This document shows positions 1 to 10,081 of a stretch of 64,000 nucleotides of DNA, in pieces (positions within the stretch are counted from its first letter, which is position 1; the number at the start of each line of letters is the position of its first letter). The notes under the pieces were generated by a model. The model saw only the letters and a program-made list of their open reading frames with translations. It ran no database searches and was not told the origin of the DNA. The translations under genes were made by a program, and so were the position numbers. The DNA lies in NCBI RefSeq assembly GCF_963668085.1, contig NZ_OY764058.1, positions 901,687 to 965,686 of the forward strand. Reading direction: 5' to 3'. The DNA comes from an uncultured Ilyobacter sp. Lineage in GTDB: Bacteria > Fusobacteriota > Fusobacteriia > Fusobacteriales > Fusobacteriaceae.

Positions 1-3000
1 TATGAAAAACCTCAAGAATATAAGGTTGCTGTAAACAAAAATGTATTTGGGTTTAGTGAGGTAGACGAGTTTGATGAAACGTTAAACTTAATTAGAAAAT
101 TAAGAAAACCAGACCTTAAGGAAAATGGAAGCTTAGATCCTAAAAAGATATATGAAATACTAAATAGCTCTCTGAAAGTAATTCCTGAAAATGAATTAAG
201 GGGTATGACAGATACTCTTGAAAACATAGAGGCTATTTCTACAGAAATTAAATCTATGAAGGCTAAATTAGAAGTTTTAAGAAAAATTAGGGATGACTAT
301 GAAATCTATAAGAAGATAGTTTTAACTAAAAGACTAAAAGAATATTTTAAAGCCCAAGAAAATTATCAAGAAATGAATAATATCTACAATAAAAATATAG
401 AAAAGAAGAGAATTAGGGAAGAGAGATTAAAAAAATCAATTGAGAAAGAAGAAAAACTAACAAGTGAACTAGAGTTAAAGCATAAGGAGTTAAAAGAATT
501 AGAGGGGAGTGAGGATAATACCCTGATAAATATGCTAGAAAATGCTATAAATGATATAAAAAAATTAGACAAAAAGATAGCCTTTCTGGATAAGGATATA
601 GAAACTGAGGAATTGAAGTTAAAAAAAGCTGATGAAAAACTTGGTTCTACAAGAAGAGAATTTGAAAAAAGTAAATCAAAATGTTTAGACAAGATAGAGG
701 AATTAGAGAAATTAAAAAATGAAATAGGCTTAGAGTGGGAAATAGACTTCTATGAGCTCCTTTCAAATAAAAGAATAACTCAGGTAGAGATGCTTGAAAA
801 AAAATATGAGGAACATAAAAATAGTATAGATAAATTTATGGAATTAATTAAAAGGTTAGATAAAATAGAAACAGATATAGCTAATATAGAGAAAAAGGTA
901 GAAGAAGAAAAAAAACGACTAGAAAATCACCGTAGGGAAAAAAATGAAATTGAAGTCTTGAATACTAATAAAGTAGATGAATTTTTAGATGTTTTTAGTG
1001 AAAGCTATCAAGAAATGAGATTTGACTATGGAGACATCAAAAAATTTCAAGGAATTTTAGACGAACTAAGTGAAGATTATAATGGAAAAGATGACGCCAT
1101 TGAACTCTTTAGAACATTGAAAGAATATAAGAAAGAAAGCCTGTCTAAAGAGTTGATTAAGTATGATAGAAGTATAGAGAAGCTGCAAGAGGAGATAGAT
1201 GATAATTATAAAGAAAAATCTAAATTAGAGCTGTCAGAAGACAGTGAAATAGAATTATTATCACATAAGAAGAAAGATAGACAAAATCTAGAAGGGATAT
1301 CTCCTTTTTATAAATGTATAAGGTTTAAAGATAAATTAGAGGAAAGTCTAAAGGGTAAAATTGAAAAGGCTCTTTGGGAAATGGGATTATTAGATGCCTT
1401 AGTAGGCAATAATGATATTTTTGATAAATTTGTAAAAGCTGATATTAATGTGCCAGAGAATCTTACGAATTATTTAGAGGTTGAAGATGAGTGCATAGAA
1501 AAAGGTAATGTAATAAGAATTTTAGAATCTATTTCAATAAGAGAAGATGGAGATGCTTTTATAAACTCTGACGGGAAGTACAGAAATAAATTAATCAACG
1601 GTAAAGTAGATAACTGGAAGGGAACCTACATAGGGATTGAAGCCAGAAAAAAACTAAGACTATCAAAACTAGAAAAACTAAGAAAAGAAATAGAGAATTT
1701 AGAGGAAAGAAGAGATCTGATTAAAGTTAGCAGGGATAATACCTCTCAGAGAATAGGTGTTCTAGAAGATGAATCTCAAAAGATAATAGATAGATATTTA
1801 GAAATTTTTAGACCTATCTACGAGAATTATCAAAAGACATTAACCCTTTTAGAAAGCAGAGAAAGAGAACTCTTTGATATAGAAAAAGATCTCACTAACA
1901 GAAAAGACATGAAAACTGAAGTTTACAGGGATATAGAGGTGATAGAAAAGAAGTTAAATATATCTATAAAAAAAGAGATGTACTTAAAACTCAAATTTTC
2001 CATGGAAAGGTTTGGACAAATTTTAGAGATATTTAAGTCCAATTTAGAAACTCATATTTCATACTCAAACAGGTTGGAAGATATAAAAAGTACAATAAAT
2101 AATATTAAATCAATTCAGGACAGGTATAGATTAGAAAGAAGAAGCAGTATCAATGAAAAAAATGAACTGGTGGAGAGAAAAAAAGTCCTGGAAATAGAAG
2201 TAGAGAGTAAAGACCTGGCTAATTTAAAAGAAAGAATATACTCTCTTAGAGAAAGTATTAATATAGAGATTCCAAATAGAAAATATAAGAATGCATTAAC
2301 TATTGGGAATCTACAAAAAGATATAGAGGTGCTAGGAGAAAGATTATCTGAAGATATTAAACTACTAGAAAAATTAAGAATAGAAAGTTTAGTAGAAGAA
2401 AAGCTGCTAAAATTGGAAGTGAAACTAGACCATGATGTTGTAGAAGGAGAAATTCTAGATCTAGAAGGTAAAAAAACTGTCTATGATAGATATAAGGAGC
2501 ATGAAAATAAAAAAGAAATTCATTACATCAACAAAATAAACACTTCATTGATAGAAAATGGTTCTATATTAAAGGAATATAGAATAGAAAAAAGTGAATA
2601 CCTCTATGAAGAGATAGAGGAACTAATGCAAGAAGAAGTGGATAATAAAAATATGAGGTATATAATAAAGGGAAGCTATCAAGGTAATAAGGTACACCTA
2701 GGTGAATTATACAATAATTTAGATGAAATAGTTAAAATAAATAGTGAAGTACTATCTGATGAAGAGGGGAAATTCTTTTCTGAAATGGTTTTCAACTATC
2801 TGTATAATGAAGTAGCTGTCCAGATAAAAGAAAGCAGAGAATGGGTAAACCAGATCGACATAATAATGAACAATGCAAGGACGAATAGTGGGAAGAGATA
2901 TACTTTAGAATGGAAACCAAAGGATCTACAATTTGGATTTAATGGAACAAAACTAAAAGAGCACATAGAAAATATATATAATCCTAGTAATAAAGGGAAA

Positions 3001-3576
3001 GAATCTCAAGAGGCTTTAAAAGTATTTTTTAAAAAGAAAATGATTGATTTAAAAAAGAGAGCTGAAGACAATAAAGAATACACTAGCAGTTATGACATAA
3101 TAAAAGAAATACTAGATTACAGAAAATGGTATGATTTTAAAATGAAGGTTGCTGAACATAATGATGGTAAGGTTGTAGAGCTAACAAAAAGAAAATTAAA
3201 CTCATATAGTGGCGGAGAAAAGGCTATGGCAATGTATATACCTCTGTTTTCAGCCCTCTATGCCAGATTTAAAAATGCTAGCAGCAAGGCGCCAATTATA
3301 TTAGGAATGGACGAAGCTTTTTCAGTTGTAGATGATGAGAATATATCTAAATTATTTGAGATATTAGAAAGTTTGAATATTAACTATCTGCTGGCCTCAC
3401 AAAAACTCTCTGGGACATACCATTCTGTTCAAAACCTTGCAATTGTTCATATAGAAAATCTGGCAACAAGGAGAAACCTTCCACCAGAAGAAGCCTTTGT
3501 TACCCTTATAAAATATATATGGAATGGTAAAAAGAGAATCAGAGATACCAGAGATATCGAAGGGAGCTTGATTTAA
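1..3576 (+). CDS. jetC: Wadjet SMC-like ATPase JetC (TIGR02680-type), 5' truncated by window edge
   Basis: The frame is open from base 1, so the gene begins upstream of the window; about 1191 codons are visible. Long charged heptad-like stretches (visible residues about 70-400 and 540-900) are coiled-coil arms around a non-coil middle segment (about 440-560) that would be the hinge. Near the C-terminus an ABC signature SGGEKA lies at visible residues 1070-1075, followed by a Walker B of the form IILGMDEAF, as in SMC/Rad50-like heads. The Walker A is not in the window. The following gene is a JetD-type Toprim protein only 5 bases away, which identifies the pair as the last two genes of a four-gene Wadjet cassette of the DUF2397/DUF2398/TIGR02680/DUF2399 class. 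Wadjet acts as an SMC complex that recognises and cleaves plasmid DNA. Family assignment is by pattern recognition and context. Confidence 0.85.
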   Translation, partial: YEKPQEYKVAVNKNVFGFSEVDEFDETLNLIRKLRKPDLKENGSLDPKKIYEILNSSLKVIPENELRGMTDTLENIEAISTEIKSMKAKLEVLRKIRDDYEIYKKIVLTKRLKEYFKAQENYQEMNNIYNKNIEKKRIREERLKKSIEKEEKLTSELELKHKELKELEGSEDNTLINMLENAINDIKKLDKKIAFLDKDIETEELKLKKADEKLGSTRREFEKSKSKCLDKIEELEKLKNEIGLEWEIDFYELLSNKRITQVEMLEKKYEEHKNSIDKFMELIKRLDKIETDIANIEKKVEEEKKRLENHRREKNEIEVLNTNKVDEFLDVFSESYQEMRFDYGDIKKFQGILDELSEDYNGKDDAIELFRTLKEYKKESLSKELIKYDRSIEKLQEEIDDNYKEKSKLELSEDSEIELLSHKKKDRQNLEGISPFYKCIRFKDKLEESLKGKIEKALWEMGLLDALVGNNDIFDKFVKADINVPENLTNYLEVEDECIEKGNVIRILESISIREDGDAFINSDGKYRNKLINGKVDNWKGTYIGIEARKKLRLSKLEKLRKEIENLEERRDLIKVSRDNTSQRIGVLEDESQKIIDRYLEIFRPIYENYQKTLTLLESRERELFDIEKDLTNRKDMKTEVYRDIEVIEKKLNISIKKEMYLKLKFSMERFGQILEIFKSNLETHISYSNRLEDIKSTINNIKSIQDRYRLERRSSINEKNELVERKKVLEIEVESKDLANLKERIYSLRESINIEIPNRKYKNALTIGNLQKDIEVLGERLSEDIKLLEKLRIESLVEEKLLKLEVKLDHDVVEGEILDLEGKKTVYDRYKEHENKKEIHYINKINTSLIENGSILKEYRIEKSEYLYEEIEELMQEEVDNKNMRYIIKGSYQGNKVHLGELYNNLDEIVKINSEVLSDEEGKFFSEMVFNYLYNEVAVQIKESREWVNQIDIIMNNARTNSGKRYTLEWKPKDLQFGFNGTKLKEHIENIYNPSNKGKESQEALKVFFKKKMIDLKKRAEDNKEYTSSYDIIKEILDYRKWYDFKMKVAEHNDGKVVELTKRKLNSYSGGEKAMAMYIPLFSALYARFKNASSKAPIILGMDEAFSVVDDENISKLFEILESLNINYLLASQKLSGTYHSVQNLAIVHIENLATRRNLPPEEAFVTLIKYIWNGKKRIRDTRDIEGSLI

Positions 3577-3581
3577 TTATA

Positions 3582-4778
3582 ATGTTAACTAATTTTTTTA
3601 ATTCTGAAGGAATGAAAAGGGTAGTAGAAGAACTAGAAAAAAAATACTATTCATATGGAGGTATAAAAGGGACTATAAAGATAGATTCTCCTACGCCTGT
3701 TGAGATAGATGCTCTTAAGAAGCTTGGGATAAAAACCGCAGGCGAAACTATTAAGTTCACAGTTAAAAAACTTTTAGAAAACTTAGACATGAAGGATCCC
3801 AAGGAATTAGAGAATATTCTTAGCAATGAACTAGGGGTAAACCTTAAGACAAAAAAAGATATTTTAGAAAAAGAAAATAATAAGATAAATAAAAAAATAA
3901 ATATATTAATTGAATCTATCAACAATGAAAAACTTAAGGAGTATATTTTAAAAACATCTTTAATATTAAAATTGGACCATTATCATGGGCTGGTTAAAAT
4001 ATTAGATACCTTAGAGGAAAATCCTAAAAGATTGATAACTTTAGGAAACCTCGGTGGAAGAAGTGTAAATAACCCACACTTTTTTGATGTGGGTACAAGT
4101 AATTATAGATATTTAATCAACTATTTAAAACATTACTTTAATGAAGATATAAAAAACAGTATGGATGAGAAGGCGCTCTTGTTGAAAATGGGAATAGTAG
4201 GAGATTCATTGAGCAACTTTATAACCATCTATGGGTTTAGAGGAGTTACTAAGGATAATACTGTGTATACTCTCCTTGAAAATGATGAAAATATCAATAT
4301 TAATATTGGAAATTTATATAAGATAAGAAGTATAGAGGCGAAATATTCAAAAGTGTTGATTGTGGAAAATCCAAATGTTTTTATAGCGATTAGAGAGTAT
4401 CTTGAGACCGCAAAAGAGAGAATTAGTTTAGTTTGTACAAGTGGCCAAATAAATCAATGTGGATACTTATTTTTAGATAAACTTGAGAAACATAAAAAAG
4501 AGGTTTATTACAGTGGTGATATAGACCCTGAGGGAATATTAATAGGTCAAGGCTTAAAAGAAAAATATTCTTGGATAAGTCTTGCGTCTTATAATAAAGA
4601 AAACCTTATTAAATATATGTCTGAGGTCAAACTAACGAAAGAACGATTAAAAAAGTTAGAAAGAGTAAAGTTAGGAGATGAAATAAAAAAAGAGCTCTTG
4701 GACATTCTTATCAAAGAAGAGAGAGGAGCCTATCAGGAAGCCTACTATATAGAGATAATAAATGAAGTTTTAAAATAG
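3582..4778 (+). CDS. jetD: Wadjet Toprim nuclease subunit JetD (DUF3323/DUF2399-type)
   Basis: A 398-residue protein whose C-terminal half has Toprim features: an ENP motif (E262) after a hydrophobic strand, and GDIDPEG with D313 and D315, the acidic residues that bind metal in Toprim nucleases. The N-terminal part matches the accessory arm expected of the DUF2399 family. Start ATG lies 5 bases after the jetC stop, so the two are translationally coupled. In Wadjet systems JetD is the subunit that cuts plasmid DNA after the SMC complex loads on it. The upstream jetA and jetB genes are outside the window. A strong hairpin follows about 65 bases downstream, consistent with the operon ending here. 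Confidence 0.85.
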   Translation: MLTNFFNSEGMKRVVEELEKKYYSYGGIKGTIKIDSPTPVEIDALKKLGIKTAGETIKFTVKKLLENLDMKDPKELENILSNELGVNLKTKKDILEKENNKINKKINILIESINNEKLKEYILKTSLILKLDHYHGLVKILDTLEENPKRLITLGNLGGRSVNNPHFFDVGTSNYRYLINYLKHYFNEDIKNSMDEKALLLKMGIVGDSLSNFITIYGFRGVTKDNTVYTLLENDENININIGNLYKIRSIEAKYSKVLIVENPNVFIAIREYLETAKERISLVCTSGQINQCGYLFLDKLEKHKKEVYYSGDIDPEGILIGQGLKEKYSWISLASYNKENLIKYMSEVKLTKERLKKLERVKLGDEIKKELLDILIKEERGAYQEAYYIEIINEVLK

Positions 4779-4843
4779 TAACTGTTTGGTGGTGTTTCTA
4801 AATAATTGGGAAGAGATGCCGTATTTATGTTATCCATTTAGAT

Positions 4844-4884
4844 AGAGGGTTTCCCAAATATAGTGTAAATTTGGGAAACCCTCT
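4844..4884. terminator. Perfect 15-bp hairpin after jetD
   Basis: The arms AGAGGGTTTCCCAAA and TTTGGGAAACCCTCT are perfectly complementary with an 11-base loop. There is no T-run after it, so an intrinsic terminator is plausible but not canonical; it could instead be a remnant of a mobile element. Confidence 0.45.
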
Positions 4885-4889
4885 GGATG

Positions 4890-5018
4890 TCTATCCTCCC
4901 ATTTTTTCTGAACTTATAAAAGGGTTTTATGACCTTTTTCATATCCTAAGTGTTATCCATTTCAGCTTCAAACATCTTTTTAAGTGTGCCCCCCAAAAGG
5001 TCTTTTAAATGTCTTTAG
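4890..5018 (-). pseudogene. IS256-family transposase, N-terminal fragment
   Basis: Read on the minus strand from 5018 downward, one frame gives DLLGGTLKKMFEAEMDN, and after a shift LGYEK, the conserved N-terminal region of IS256-family (Mutator-type) transposases. Frameshifts and stops interrupt it. Bases 4937-5018 are nearly identical to 11226-11307, so this is one of two surviving copies of the same element. It is cut at 5018 by the 3' end of another IS256 copy. Not functional. Confidence 0.7.
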
Positions 5019-5408
5019 AGTCTGTTTCAAGTTTTGTGTAAACTACCAGATTCATAATGCAGAACCTTGTAATATTTGAGAGTGACAGTTTTGGATAACT
5101 GTTACTCCTTCTTTTTTAGCTTAATGTCAAAATCTGATTATGTCAAGGCAAGAGCCTGGTTTAGCCTCTTGCCTGTGAGTATAAACTTGAGGCTGAACCT
5201 AGTCTGGGATCCTGTCAGAGAAATATATTTCCAGTTGAGAATGAATAACTCCACATCCTCTTCTGCGCCCTGTCCATTTCTTGGTTATGTCCCTCATTGA
5301 TAGATAGAGCAACTTTAAGAGGCTCTCATCTGTTGGGAATACAGGCCTACTTTTAGTAACCTTTCTGAGCTGTCTGTTAAAAGCCTCAATAGAATTAGTG
5401 GTATAGAT
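5018..5408 (-). mobile_element. IS256-family 3'-end fragment (transposase C-terminus), copy 1
   Basis: The fragment starts with a terminal repeat beginning GAGTCTGTTTCAAG and containing TTTTGTGTA, then holds the last roughly 70 codons of a minus-strand IS256 transposase (5199-5408: NSIEAFNRQLRKVTKSR, then PTDESLLKLLYLSMRDITKKW). It is a near-identical 391-bp direct repeat of 10082-10472 with only a handful of mismatches, including a W-to-C change in the RRGWG motif. Coding sequence stops abruptly at 5408, so this copy is truncated and inactive. Confidence 0.85.
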
Positions 5409-5545
5409 GATGGTCATGAGGGGAGATATGAAGCTCTAATGTAGGTAAAGAATTTATGAACTAAGACTCCTACATTGAATTGATTTAATATGTAATTTGA
5501 TATAGATCCAATGATGTAAAGTATAGAAATAAAACTCAAAATAAT

Positions 5546-5575
5546 TTGTGAGATGACTACAAAAGGTGTTATAAT
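5546..5575 (+). promoter_or_regulatory. Probable promoter of the cheBR-GGDEF cassette, overlapping an IS-end-like repeat
   Basis: TTGTGA (5546-5551), an 18-base spacer and a consensus TATAAT (5570-5575) lie about 50 bases before the start codon at 5627. The spacer and -10 include ACAAAAGGTGTTATA (5559-5573), close to the IS256 end repeat at 10058-10077. The promoter may therefore derive from an insertion-sequence end. Confidence 0.5.
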
Positions 5576-5626
5576 CTTAGCATATATGACCCATAAAAAA
5601 CCTAATTGATAGAAAGAGGTAATTGT

Positions 5627-8509
5627 ATGCAAGAAAATAATCAATATTATGTATGTATTGGGGCGTCAGCCGGTGGTTTAGAAGCCCTGGAAAGTTTTTT
5701 TAAATCGATGCCCAATGATAGCGGACTCATTTTTATAGTAATACAACACTTATCCCCAGACTACAAAAGTTTAATGAGTGAGCTTCTTGCTAGATACACA
5801 GACATGAAAATACAAGTAATAGAAGATGGCATGGAGACGCAACCCAATCAAGTTTATTTGATTCCACCTAGAAAGAATCTGTCCATTTTTCATGGAAAAC
5901 TATTTTTATCTGAGCAAGAGAACAAAGGTCATGTAAATTTACCAATCGACATATTTCTAAAGTCCCTTGCAAAAGACCAAAATAAGAAGGCAATAGGTAT
6001 TATACTATCGGGAACTGGAAGCGATGGTACAATTGGTGTTCGTGCAATTAAAGAAGCAGGTGGGATGGTCATGGTTCAAAGTGAAACTTCCGCAAAGTTT
6101 GACGGTATGCCTAAAAGTTCTATTTCAACAGGGCTATCGGATTATATTTTATCACCAAGTGAAATGCCAGAAGAACTGATTAATTTTATTAAACATCCTA
6201 ATATTAAATCAATATTAAATAGGGCATTAGATAGCAATGAAAAATTTGACGATATTACAAAGATCAGTTTAATTATGAAGGAGTTCGGAGGTATAGATTT
6301 TTCATATTACAAGGAAAATACCATTTTAAGGCGGTTGGATAGACGGGTAAAGATTAATAAACTTAACAATCTTCAAGAGTATACTTGTCTTTTGAGAGAA
6401 TCAGATAAAGAAAAAGAAATATTGCAGAGAGAATTTCTCATAGGAGTAACTACTTTTTTTAGAGATAAAAGCGCCTTTAAAAGGCTTGAAACAGATGTAT
6501 TACCTAATATTAATTACAGTAAAGGTGTTGTAAGAATTTGGTCAGCAGCTTGCTCTACAGGGGAGGAAGTTTATTCGTTGGCAATCCTTTTCAGCGAATA
6601 TATAAAAAAGAATAATCTAAGTTGTGAAATTAAATTATTTGCCACAGATGTAGATACAAGAGCCCTTGAAATTGCAAGCAGAGGTTATTATTTAGAAAGT
6701 GTTGTTGCTGATATAGATATTGAACTGGTAGAAAAGTATTTTATCAAGCACGAGGATGGTTATCAAATAAGTGACTCAATAAGGAAAATGGTAGTTTTTG
6801 CAAAGCATAATATTTTGAAGGATCCACCGTTTTCAAAATTGGACTTACTTGTATGCAGAAATTTATTTATATATATAAAAAGTGAGCATCAAAAGGCTAT
6901 TCTTACTAATTTTTATTTTTCATTAAATTCCCAAGGGTATATGTTTATTGGAAGTAGTGAAACTATTGGTGAACTTGGAAATGCCTTTACAACAATAGAT
7001 AGCAAATGGAAGATTTATAAATGTAAAGAAGGGTATAAAACTAAACTAACCAATGAAGTAACTATCGGAAATGATAGGGGGCTTCAACTAGCAGACCATC
7101 GATTAGATCCAAAGTTTCATCATGTAACTTTGAAAACAGAAAAATTACTTTCATCAATTATTGAAAAAGTTGCCCCCCCTTCTATAATTATTGATAGTGA
7201 AGATAATATTATTCAGGTAATCAACGATGTTTCTTCAGTTATAAAAATGCAATCTGGAAAATTTTCAAATAATTTTCATTCAAATATGAGCAAAGAGATG
7301 GCATTATTTATGAACAATATTATCCGGCGTCTGAAAACAGAATCTGGTGAAGTGATTTTTAGTAATATTATATTTAAAGAGAATAGTGATAGGTTATATA
7401 CTTTGATAGGAAGGCACATATTATCTAATAATCAGAGTTTTTATATGGTTAGTTTCATTACTAATGAGCGTGATGAGAGTAAGGACAAATTAGTTGAAAT
7501 AAATATGTCTGAAGAAGTTAAAATGCGTGTCAAAGAATTAGAAAGTGAACTTCAACTTGCTCAGGAGGGACTTCAAGCAACAATAGAAGAACTTGAAACT
7601 TCCAATGAAGAATTGCAATCCTCCAATGAAGAATTGATTGCTTCAAATGAAGAATTACAGAGTACAAACGAAGAATTACAGTCAGTTAATGAAGAGTTGT
7701 ATACAGTAAATAGTGAATATCAATCAAAAATAGGTGAACTTATAGACCTTAACAACGACTTAAATAATCTTATCCGTAATACAGAAATGGGAGCTTTATA
7801 CCTAGATGAAAAACTTTATATAAGAAAAGTCACTCCTATCGTTACAAATGTTACGAACATTATGAATAGCGATATAGGAAGGTCTATTAAGCATATAGCT
7901 GTTATGGAAAATTATAGTGAATTGCTGAGAGATGTCGAAGTTGTCGTTGATACTTTAAGGCCCATAGAGAAAGAAATACAGGACAATGACGGTGCATATT
8001 GGCTTATTAGAATTCGGCCTTACAGAACAGAATATAATGCGGTAACAGGGATTATTCTAACATTTGTTAATATAGATCAACTGAAAACAATCCAAAAAGA
8101 ACACAACCTAGTTAGTGAACGTCTTAATAGAGCTTTAAATATAGGAAATATGGCATATTGGTCTTTTGATGTAGAAACTGGACATATTGATTTTTCAAGC
8201 TCTAAGTCAAAAATGCTTGGTTATGAAAAGGATGATTTTCCTACAGACATCGAAGTTAGAAATCAGCTTATTCATCCAGAAGATATAGAAAAAATTGAAA
8301 AAGCTATTGAAAATTGTAAAAATGGTGTCAGTGAATCGTGGGATATAACATATCGAATCAAACGTAAAGATGGCAGATATGCAGTTCATCATGATCATGG
8401 AATCATTAACGCATATCATGAGGATAAGACAGTTAAGTCAATAATAGGAATTATTACTGATATTTCAGATTATACTTATAATTTATGTGAGGGGAAGGCT
8501 TATGAATGA
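5627..8509 (+). CDS. CheB-CheR-PAS hybrid chemotaxis-type signalling protein without kinase domain
   Basis: A 960-residue protein. Residues 8-190 are a CheB methylesterase domain with the catalytic triad S14 (GASAGG), H41 (QHLSP) and D133 (GTGSDGT). Residues 215-480 are a CheR methyltransferase with the SAM loop SAACSTGEE at 306-314 and CRNLFIYI near 410. A PAS-like segment follows, then a long repetitive coiled coil of ELxSxNEELQSxNEE type (about 630-720), then two further PAS domains. There is no receiver, HisKA or HATPase domain, so output must pass to a partner. The next gene, a PAS-GGDEF-HD-GYP protein, overlaps by 8 bases and is the obvious partner. ATG 5627 was preferred over TTG 5606 because AGAAAGAGGT sits just before it. 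Such hybrids could link methylation-type sensing to c-di-GMP; that is inference. Confidence 0.85.
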   Translation: MQENNQYYVCIGASAGGLEALESFFKSMPNDSGLIFIVIQHLSPDYKSLMSELLARYTDMKIQVIEDGMETQPNQVYLIPPRKNLSIFHGKLFLSEQENKGHVNLPIDIFLKSLAKDQNKKAIGIILSGTGSDGTIGVRAIKEAGGMVMVQSETSAKFDGMPKSSISTGLSDYILSPSEMPEELINFIKHPNIKSILNRALDSNEKFDDITKISLIMKEFGGIDFSYYKENTILRRLDRRVKINKLNNLQEYTCLLRESDKEKEILQREFLIGVTTFFRDKSAFKRLETDVLPNINYSKGVVRIWSAACSTGEEVYSLAILFSEYIKKNNLSCEIKLFATDVDTRALEIASRGYYLESVVADIDIELVEKYFIKHEDGYQISDSIRKMVVFAKHNILKDPPFSKLDLLVCRNLFIYIKSEHQKAILTNFYFSLNSQGYMFIGSSETIGELGNAFTTIDSKWKIYKCKEGYKTKLTNEVTIGNDRGLQLADHRLDPKFHHVTLKTEKLLSSIIEKVAPPSIIIDSEDNIIQVINDVSSVIKMQSGKFSNNFHSNMSKEMALFMNNIIRRLKTESGEVIFSNIIFKENSDRLYTLIGRHILSNNQSFYMVSFITNERDESKDKLVEINMSEEVKMRVKELESELQLAQEGLQATIEELETSNEELQSSNEELIASNEELQSTNEELQSVNEELYTVNSEYQSKIGELIDLNNDLNNLIRNTEMGALYLDEKLYIRKVTPIVTNVTNIMNSDIGRSIKHIAVMENYSELLRDVEVVVDTLRPIEKEIQDNDGAYWLIRIRPYRTEYNAVTGIILTFVNIDQLKTIQKEHNLVSERLNRALNIGNMAYWSFDVETGHIDFSSSKSKMLGYEKDDFPTDIEVRNQLIHPEDIEKIEKAIENCKNGVSESWDITYRIKRKDGRYAVHHDHGIINAYHEDKTVKSIIGIITDISDYTYNLCEGKAYE

Positions 8510-10034
8510 AATAAGAAGAAGAATTTCTGAGGCGCTAGAAAGTAATGATATAGGTATTGATAGTAAAAGTACAATTATGGAAGCCCTAGAAAAACTCTCT
8601 GTTTATCATGAAGAACTTAGGTTTCAAAATGATGAATTAAAACGTGCAAATGCATTGGTTGAAAATCTGCAAAAAGAATATGAGTCACTTTTTACAGAGG
8701 CACCCGTTCCATATTTGCTATTAAATGAAAAATTTGAAATTCAGAAATTTAATAATGCCAGTAGAAAATTATTTGGAACTTCTAAATTATTAGGGGTATC
8801 AATCACAAAATTTATTGCTCATGATTCTCAAGATGATATCTATCACCTGAAGAGAAAGATGGTAGCTGGTGAAGAGTATGAGATTAAAATTAATTTAAAT
8901 ATTTTAGACGAAATAAGGAATTTTAAAATATTTGCTAATATTATTAATTTTATGGATAAAGCCTATTGTAGGGTTACATTACTTGATCAAACTCAGATTT
9001 ATCAGCAAATGGAGGAAATTAGATACCTGAGTTTTAAAGATAAGTTAACAGGGGCATACAACAGAAATTTTTTTAATGAGGAGCTTAAAAGGCTAGATAA
9101 TAAGAAAAATTTCCCCGTAGGAGTTGTTATGGCTGACTTGAATGGTTTAAAATTAGTTAATGACGCTTTCGGACACCATTTTGGGGATAAATTGTTAAAG
9201 CAAACCGTATCAATGTTAAAAAGCGGACTCCGAGGTGATGATATTATAGCTAGAATAGGTGGCGACGAGTTTGTAATGATCTTACCTAGAGTATCTGAAT
9301 TAGAGATCAAGAAAATCATTAAAAGAATGAAAAAAATATCAGAAGGAATTGGTGTAAGAGATATAAAGCTATCTGTTGCTTATGGATATTCGATCAAGAA
9401 ATCTGAAGGAAACTCACTAGAATCCTTCCTGAAAGAAGCTGAAAATAATATGTATAAGGATAAAATTTTTAATCAGACTAGTCAAAGAAAAAGTGTAATC
9501 AATAGTATTATTGCAACTTTGCATGAAAAACATCCAAGAGAGGAAGAACACTCTAAAAGAGTCTCTGATTACTCTCAGCAGGTTGGAAAGGCGTTAGGAT
9601 ATAACAATGAAAAACTTATAAATATCAAAACAGCCGGAATGCTTCATGATATAGGGAAAATAGCGATAGACTATTCGATTCTTGATAAACCATGTAAGTT
9701 AGATGAAGTTGATTATAATGAAATAAAAAAGCATCCAGAAATAGGTTATAGAATTTTATCTAGTTCTGGTATTTTTACTGATATATCCGAAATAGTACTG
9801 ATGCATCATGAAAATATTGATGGAACGGGATATCCTAGAGAACTTAATGGCGGAGAAATTATGGAAGAGGCAAAAATTTTATCTGTCTGTGATGCTTATG
9901 ACGCAATGACATCAGACCGAGCCTACAGAAATGCTATGTGTATGGAAGAGGCTATTGAGGAGTTGAAAAAAGGCAAAGGAACTCAGTTTGATCCAGAGAT
10001 TACAGATGTGTTTATAAAGTGTATACAGAATTAA
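8502..10034 (+). CDS. PAS-GGDEF-HD-GYP bifunctional c-di-GMP enzyme
   Basis: A 510-residue cytoplasmic protein with no membrane segments. An N-terminal helix and a PAS domain (about 60-165) are followed by a GGDEF diguanylate cyclase domain with an intact GGDEF motif at 253-257 preceded by the expected DLNGLKLVND helix, then an HD-GYP phosphodiesterase domain with H382-D383 (HDIGK) and DGTGYP at 440-445. Both domains keep their catalytic residues, so synthesis and hydrolysis of c-di-GMP are both possible and the PAS domain or the upstream CheBR-PAS protein may set the balance. The start ATG at 8502 follows GAGGGG and overlaps the upstream stop, indicating coupled translation. The gene ends just before IS256 end repeats. 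Confidence 0.9.
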   Translation: MNEIRRRISEALESNDIGIDSKSTIMEALEKLSVYHEELRFQNDELKRANALVENLQKEYESLFTEAPVPYLLLNEKFEIQKFNNASRKLFGTSKLLGVSITKFIAHDSQDDIYHLKRKMVAGEEYEIKINLNILDEIRNFKIFANIINFMDKAYCRVTLLDQTQIYQQMEEIRYLSFKDKLTGAYNRNFFNEELKRLDNKKNFPVGVVMADLNGLKLVNDAFGHHFGDKLLKQTVSMLKSGLRGDDIIARIGGDEFVMILPRVSELEIKKIIKRMKKISEGIGVRDIKLSVAYGYSIKKSEGNSLESFLKEAENNMYKDKIFNQTSQRKSVINSIIATLHEKHPREEEHSKRVSDYSQQVGKALGYNNEKLINIKTAGMLHDIGKIAIDYSILDKPCKLDEVDYNEIKKHPEIGYRILSSSGIFTDISEIVLMHHENIDGTGYPRELNGGEIMEEAKILSVCDAYDAMTSDRAYRNAMCMEEAIEELKKGKGTQFDPEITDVFIKCIQN

Positions 10035-10057
10035 ATAAAATGATAGTAAAGGCTATT

Positions 10058-10077
10058 ACAAAAGGTGTTACATTACC
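10058..10077. repeat. Solo IS256-type terminal repeat
   Basis: ACAAAAGGTGTTACATTACC occurs here, again at 11205-11224, and as a shorter form at 11454-11470; a degenerate form is at 5559-5573. At 11205 it is the 3' end of an IS256 fragment and at 11454 it is the 5' end of another, so this copy is best read as a leftover insertion-sequence end bounding the signalling cassette on its right. Confidence 0.6.
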
Positions 10078-10081
10078 AGGG

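Noticed and set aside
5076..5300. Plus-strand open frame repeated at 10140-10364
   Set aside because: The same open frame exists in both copies only because the IS256 end is duplicated; the minus strand holds the transposase.
4779..5408. Unexplained conserved non-coding RNA downstream of jetD
   Set aside because: Translation of the minus strand shows it is IS256 transposase debris, which explains its duplication elsewhere.
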